From Hyphomicrobiales bacterium (GTDB lineage: Bacteria; Pseudomonadota; Alphaproteobacteria; Rhizobiales; S144-23), in assembly GCA_015494375.1 (NCBI GenBank), contig WGBL01000130.1:1-9356 (forward strand): 9,356 bases of DNA, read 5' to 3'. This document shows, piece by piece, positions 6,716 to 9,356 of the stretch (position 1 is its first letter; the number at the start of each line of letters is the position of its first letter). Made by a program: the position numbers and the translations under genes. Under the pieces are notes generated by a model. It did not search any database. It was given only the letters and a program-made list of their open reading frames with translations, and was not told where the DNA came from.

Positions 6716-8392
6716 TCAGAAGAGCCCCTCGATGCGGCCCTCCTCGTCGAGCCGAATGTTCTCGGCCGCAGGCACCCGTGGCAGGCCGGGCATGGTCATG
6801 ATGTCGCCGGTGATCGCCACCACGAACTCGGCGCCGGCCGAGAGCCGCACCTCGCGCACATTGACCACATGGTTGTCGGGCGCATTCTTGAGCTTGGGAT
6901 CGGTGGAGAAGCTGTATTGCGTCTTGGCCATGCAGATCGGGAAATGGCCATAGCCCTCGGCCTCCCACTTCTTGAGCTGATTGCGCACCGAGAAGGGAGC
7001 CGTCACCTCGCTGGCGCGATAGAGCTGCTTGGCGATCGTCTCCATTTTCTGAAAGAGCCCCATGTCGTCGGGGTAGAGGGGATGGAATTGCGAAGCGCCT
7101 GCGTCGGCAAGCCTCACCACTTGTTCGGCGAGCTCTTTGGCGCCCGCCGAGCCATGCGCCCAGTGGCTGGCAACGATTGCGGGGGTGCCGAGCTCGTCGG
7201 TGGCCGTGCGGATGGCCTCGATCTCGGCATCGGTATCTGAGACGAAGCGGTTGATGGCAACCACCGTGGGCACACCGAAGGACTTCACGTTCTGGACATG
7301 GCGGGCAAGGTTGGCGCAGCCCTTGGTGACGGCGGCGACATTCTCCGCGCCGAGGTCATCCTTGGCGACACCCCCGTGCATCTTGAGCGCCCGGACGGTG
7401 GCGACGATCACCGCCGCATCGGGCCGCAGCCCCGCCTTGCGGCATTTGATATCGAAGAATTTCTCGGCGCCGAGATCGGCTCCGAAGCCGGCTTCCGTCA
7501 CCACATAGTCGGCGAGCTTGAGGGCCGTTCGTGTGGCGATCACCGAGTTGCAACCGTGGGCAATATTGGCAAAGGGGCCGCCGTGAATGAAGGCGGGGTT
7601 GTTCTCGAGCGTCTGCACGAGGTTGGGCATGAATGCGTCTTTGAGGAGCACCGCCATCGCTTCATGGGCGTTGAGGTCGCGTGCGCGGATGGGTTTGCGG
7701 TCGCGGGTCTGGGCGACGACGATGTTGCCGATCCGCTCGGTGAGGTCCTTGAGGTTTTCGGCCAGGCAGAAGATGGCCATGATCTCAGACGCCACCGTGA
7801 TGTCGAAGCCGTCCTGGCGGGGATAGCCGTTGCCGACGCCGCCGAGACTGTTGACGATCGAGCGCAGGGCCCGATCGTTCATGTCGACAACGCGGCGCCA
7901 GGCTATGCGGCGGCTGTCGATTCCAAGCCCGTTGCCCCAGTGTATGTGGTTGTCGATCATCGCCGATAGCAGATTGTGGGCGATGCCGATGGCATGAAAA
8001 TCGCCTGTAAAGTGGAGGTTGATGTCCTCCATGGGCACCACCTGCGCATAACCGCCGCCGGCCGCCCCGCCTTTCATGCCGAAGCACGGCCCGAGCGAGG
8101 GCTCGCGGATGCAGATGGCTGCGCGCTTGCCGATCCGGTTGAGGCCGTCGCCGAGGCCAACGGTGGTCGTGGTCTTGCCTTCGCCGGCCGGCGTGGGGGT
8201 GATTGCAGTCACCAGGATGAGCTTGCCGTCGGGGCGCTCGGCCAAGCTGTCGATGAAATCATAGGTGACCTTGGCCTTGTGGGGGCCGTACTGGAGGAGC
8301 GCGTCGGCGGGAATGTCGAGGCGTTGGCCGATCTCAGAAATCGGCAGCATGTTTGCGGTACGGGCAATCTCGATATCGCTTTTCATGGTCAT
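6716..8392 (-). CDS. fhs: Formate-tetrahydrofolate ligase
   Basis: This 558-residue cytoplasmic enzyme catalyses ATP + formate + tetrahydrofolate to 10-formyl-tetrahydrofolate, feeding formate into folate C1 metabolism, purine synthesis and, in methylotrophs, the serine cycle. The length is normal for the family. The nucleotide loop TPTPAGEGKTTTT is at 65-77. It is followed by the strongly conserved EPSLGPCFGMKGGAAGGGYAQV region, then HFTGDFHAI and NHIHWGN. The C-terminus, MTMPGLPRVPAAENIRLDEEG, is characteristic. The start is ATG at 8392 (MTMKSD), with GAGG about 8 nt upstream; a second ATG two codons on (8386) is an alternative. It converges on coxE. Its link to the cox cluster may be only positional, although both concern C1 or reduced-carbon oxidation. 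Confidence 0.98.
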   Translation of the reverse strand: MTMKSDIEIARTANMLPISEIGQRLDIPADALLQYGPHKAKVTYDFIDSLAERPDGKLILVTAITPTPAGEGKTTTTVGLGDGLNRIGKRAAICIREPSLGPCFGMKGGAAGGGYAQVVPMEDINLHFTGDFHAIGIAHNLLSAMIDNHIHWGNGLGIDSRRIAWRRVVDMNDRALRSIVNSLGGVGNGYPRQDGFDITVASEIMAIFCLAENLKDLTERIGNIVVAQTRDRKPIRARDLNAHEAMAVLLKDAFMPNLVQTLENNPAFIHGGPFANIAHGCNSVIATRTALKLADYVVTEAGFGADLGAEKFFDIKCRKAGLRPDAAVIVATVRALKMHGGVAKDDLGAENVAAVTKGCANLARHVQNVKSFGVPTVVAINRFVSDTDAEIEAIRTATDELGTPAIVASHWAHGSAGAKELAEQVVRLADAGASQFHPLYPDDMGLFQKMETIAKQLYRASEVTAPFSVRNQLKKWEAEGYGHFPICMAKTQYSFSTDPKLKNAPDNHVVNVREVRLSAGAEFVVAITGDIMTMPGLPRVPAAENIRLDEEGRIEGLF

Positions 8393-8424
8393 TGGGCCTG
8401 ATCCTCAGAGCGGCGGACAATACA

Positions 8425-8510
8425 TTCAGTCTTGCAAGGCGAACGGGGGCATGGCCCCCATGAACTCCACCGGCCTTTTGTCGCGCCATCATTGCGAGGG
8501 GCCGGTTCCA
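8425..8510 (-). ncRNA. Structured fhs leader; divergent ZTP (pfl) riboswitch candidate
   Basis: On the minus strand, 30-120 nt before the fhs start, there are in order: TGATGGCG (8491-8484), GGTGGA (8471-8466), CATGGGGG (8462-8455) and CCGTTCGCCTTGCA (8446-8433). From memory, the pfl/ZTP consensus has TGACTGGCG, a GGTGG stem, GGGGAGC and CCG..CGCCTGGGCA in the same order and at similar spacing, and this riboswitch class is known upstream of fhs. Supporting structure includes a perfect 7-bp stem ACCGGCC/GGCCGGT (8500-8506 with 8469-8475) and a 6-bp GC stem (8445-8450 with 8454-8459). Against it, several normally invariant core bases differ. It is either a diverged member or an unrelated structured leader. 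Confidence 0.3.
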
Positions 8511-8532
8511 TCCTCGACGGCGCCCGCTCCGT

Positions 8533-8580
8533 TTGCGACACCCATCGCCATTGATGGGGGCCAGAACGACAGGGCCGCAA
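8533..8580 (-). promoter_or_regulatory. Second stem-loop in the fhs leader
   Basis: CCCATC (8541-8546) and GATGGG (8553-8558) form a perfect 6-bp stem with a 6-nt loop. It is nested inside an outer 5-bp pairing, TTGCG (8533-8537) with CGCAA (8576-8580). It lies 140-190 nt upstream of fhs. No function can be assigned; it may belong to the same structured leader. Confidence 0.35.
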
Positions 8581-8673
8581 GGCGGCGCGTCGGCAGGGCA
8601 ACAGTTCCCTCGAACCAGTTGATCGCGTTGTTGCGACCGACGGAAAACCGCGAAAGACCCCCCTCACCTCATT

Positions 8674-8703
8674 ATGCTGGCACGCTCGATGCTGGTACGC
8701 CCG
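8674..8703. repeat. 15-bp tandem repeat, two copies
   Basis: ATGCTGGCACGCTCG (8674-8688) is followed directly by ATGCTGGTACGCCCG (8689-8703), with 2 mismatches. It abuts the ~22-bp repeat block that begins at 8705. Confidence 0.75.
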
Positions 8704-8704
8704 C

Positions 8705-8793
8705 CCCCGAGTCGTTCGCCCGTAGTCCCCGATTGGTTCGCCCACGGTCCCGATTCGGTTGCCCCACGGCCCCCGACTCAGTTGCCCCACGGC
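8705..8793. repeat. Four tandem copies of a ~22-bp repeat
   Basis: Copies lie at 8705-8726, 8727-8748, 8749-8770 and 8771-8793. Each starts CCCCGA or CCCGA and carries a GTT-CGCCC or GTTGCCCC core before ACGG. The last two share the exact 12-mer GTTGCCCCACGG. Divergence increases toward the left copy. Units are contiguous with no spacers, so this is not a CRISPR. Regularly spaced copies (about two helical turns) upstream of fhs could be regulator sites or a neutral minisatellite. Confidence 0.8.
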
Positions 8794-8914
8794 CTTCGTA
8801 CAAGCATGTGCCCGATACGATATCCGACAGCCTTGATGTGTGCACGCCTCCAATTCGGGCGCACTGTTGGGCTCGGGGCAAGCATCGTTCGGTCCGGCGC
8901 CCTATGGCCTCCGT

Positions 8915-8935
8915 TCTGGTATACAATAGACCAGA
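8915..8935. promoter_or_regulatory. Inverted repeat overlapping a -10-like sequence (possible GntR-type operator)
   Basis: TCTGGT (8915-8920) and ACCAGA (8930-8935) form a perfect 6-bp inverted repeat around the spacer ATACAATAG. The TGGTATACAAT text resembles operators of FadR/FCD-type GntR regulators, and TACAAT resembles a sigma-70 -10 box. It is about 130 bp ahead of the small ORF at 9062 and 520 bp ahead of fhs on the other strand. The assignment is by resemblance only; no regulator gene is in the window. Confidence 0.35.
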
Positions 8936-9003
8936 TAACGTGGCAGGTCGCAAGCGCGCCGTATCGGGGCCATGCCGCGCGTAGCTGATGCGGGCCTGGG
9001 TCG

Positions 9004-9022
9004 CTAGAGCCCCCCGCTCTAG
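9004..9022. repeat. CTAGAGC inverted repeat (hairpin)
   Basis: CTAGAGC (9004-9010), CCCCC, then GCTCTAG (9016-9022): a perfect 7-bp inverted repeat with a 5-nt loop. It lies 40 nt ahead of the small ORF at 9062. Short CTAGAG-containing palindromes recur in intergenic regions of many Hyphomicrobiales, so it may be one copy of a dispersed element. A terminator role is less likely since no T-run follows on either strand. Confidence 0.5.
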
Positions 9023-9061
9023 AGCAATCTGGGTGCAGGCGGTTTACGGAGGGGAAAAAGA

Positions 9062-9325
9062 ATGGTGGGGCAATCGAAGAGCAAACAATCTGCGGGCAGC
9101 AGACAACCGGTCTTCGCGCGAAGTGTGCTGCGGCCGACGATCGGAGCGAAGTGGGCACCGAAGCGGTTCGTGAGGTTTTATGGTCGCCCGTTCGCTTGCG
9201 CATGCGGGTCGCGCCTGGGGCGTGGGCCAGGCCCGTCACGATCGCGGCCCATGTGTGTCGCCAATGTGACATTGGCGCATCAGGTGTTCATGCGACCGGG
9301 CAAGAGAGTTTCACAATTCGATTGA
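9062..9325 (+). CDS. Hypothetical small basic protein (uncertain)
   Basis: This 87-residue frame starts at an ATG preceded by GGAGGGG (9048-9054) with 7-nt spacing, one of the best ribosome binding sites in the window. The product is very basic (many R and K; begins MVGQSKSKQSAGSRQPVFAR). It has three cysteines (FACACGS near 48-54, MCVAN near 68-72), no signal peptide, no membrane segment and no family I recognise. Against coding, third-position GC is visibly lower than in the cox and fhs genes, rare Arg codons (AGA, AGG, CGA) occur, and a perfect 19-bp palindrome sits inside. It could be a real orphan protein, a leader peptide, or chance. Confidence 0.28.
   Translation: MVGQSKSKQSAGSRQPVFARSVLRPTIGAKWAPKRFVRFYGRPFACACGSRLGRGPGPSRSRPMCVANVTLAHQVFMRPGKRVSQFD
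9259..9277. promoter_or_regulatory. Perfect 19-bp palindrome (possible operator)
   Basis: CGCCAATGT (9259-9267), a central G, then ACATTGGCG (9269-9277): nine matched pairs with a single central base. This is too tight to fold as an RNA hairpin but well suited to a dimeric repressor or activator. It is the most symmetric site in the window. It may control a gene beyond the right edge, whose start would be past 9356. Confidence 0.45.
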
Positions 9326-9356
9326 CGAATCAAACGTGCCGCAACCAAGGTACTCA

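Larger units (their letters stand above)
8393..9061. other. 669-bp non-coding stretch upstream of fhs
   Basis: No frame here resembles a protein: overlapping open frames on both strands are Arg/Pro/Ser-rich, lack family motifs, lack ribosome binding sites and run through tandem repeats. The stretch contains the fhs leader with stem-loops (8425-8580), a 15-bp repeat pair and four copies of a ~22-bp repeat (8674-8793), a possible operator/promoter (8915-8935) and a CTAGAGC hairpin (9004-9022). Each is listed separately. Confidence 0.7.

Noticed and set aside
8705..8793. CRISPR array
   Set aside because: Units are contiguous and divergent with no unique spacers, and there are no cas genes.
8265..8984. 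239-codon plus-strand frame over the fhs start and its leader
   Set aside because: It begins antisense inside fhs, crosses the tandem repeats, and has a Pro/Ser/Arg-rich product without motifs.
8778..9272. 164-codon minus-strand frame at the right end
   Set aside because: It has no ribosome binding site or recognisable domain, and it overlaps the operator-like sites and hairpin.

Overview
The window is a high-GC stretch of bacterial chromosome. Codon use, the sequence types and the gene order suggest an alphaproteobacterium, probably Hyphomicrobiales; this is inference, because no rRNA or other phylogenetic marker is present. Two converging transcription units fill most of it.

Plus strand, 153-6584: a five-gene cluster in the order coxS-coxL-coxM-coxD-coxE. 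It encodes the three structural subunits of an aerobic molybdenum hydroxylase of the CO-dehydrogenase/xanthine-dehydrogenase family (2Fe-2S small subunit, molybdopterin large subunit, FAD medium subunit). A MoxR-type AAA+ ATPase and a VWA-domain protein follow, of the kind that mature the enzyme's active site. The large subunit carries AYRGAGR where true (form I) CO dehydrogenase has AYxCSFR, so it lacks the copper-binding cysteine. With the S-L-M order this marks a form II or 'CoxL-like' enzyme whose physiological substrate is not settled. Electrons would pass from the Mo centre (L) through two 2Fe-2S clusters (S) to FAD (M).

Minus strand, 8392-6716: fhs, a full-length formate-tetrahydrofolate ligase that feeds formate into the folate C1 pool. 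Its leader (about 8425-8580) can form several stem-loops. One stretch contains, in order, pieces resembling the conserved blocks of the ZTP (pfl) riboswitch, a class known upstream of fhs, but several normally invariant bases differ.

Right end, 8393-9356: no convincing protein gene. It holds the fhs leader, two tandem-repeat blocks, an inverted repeat resembling a GntR-family operator around a -10-like sequence, a CTAGAGC hairpin, and a small basic ORF (9062-9325) with a strong ribosome binding site. A perfect 19-bp palindrome lies inside that ORF.

A recurring theme is short imperfect tandem repeats with periods of 12, 14, 15, 18 and about 22 bp. They occur in almost every gap and, in frame, in the N-terminus of CoxE, where ten 18-bp units encode a hexapeptide repeat. 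I found no CRISPR, insertion sequence, tRNA, rRNA or defence system. Nothing here is clearly a new system; the most unusual items are the CoxE repeat tail, the 200-bp structured gap between coxS and coxL, and the fhs leader.
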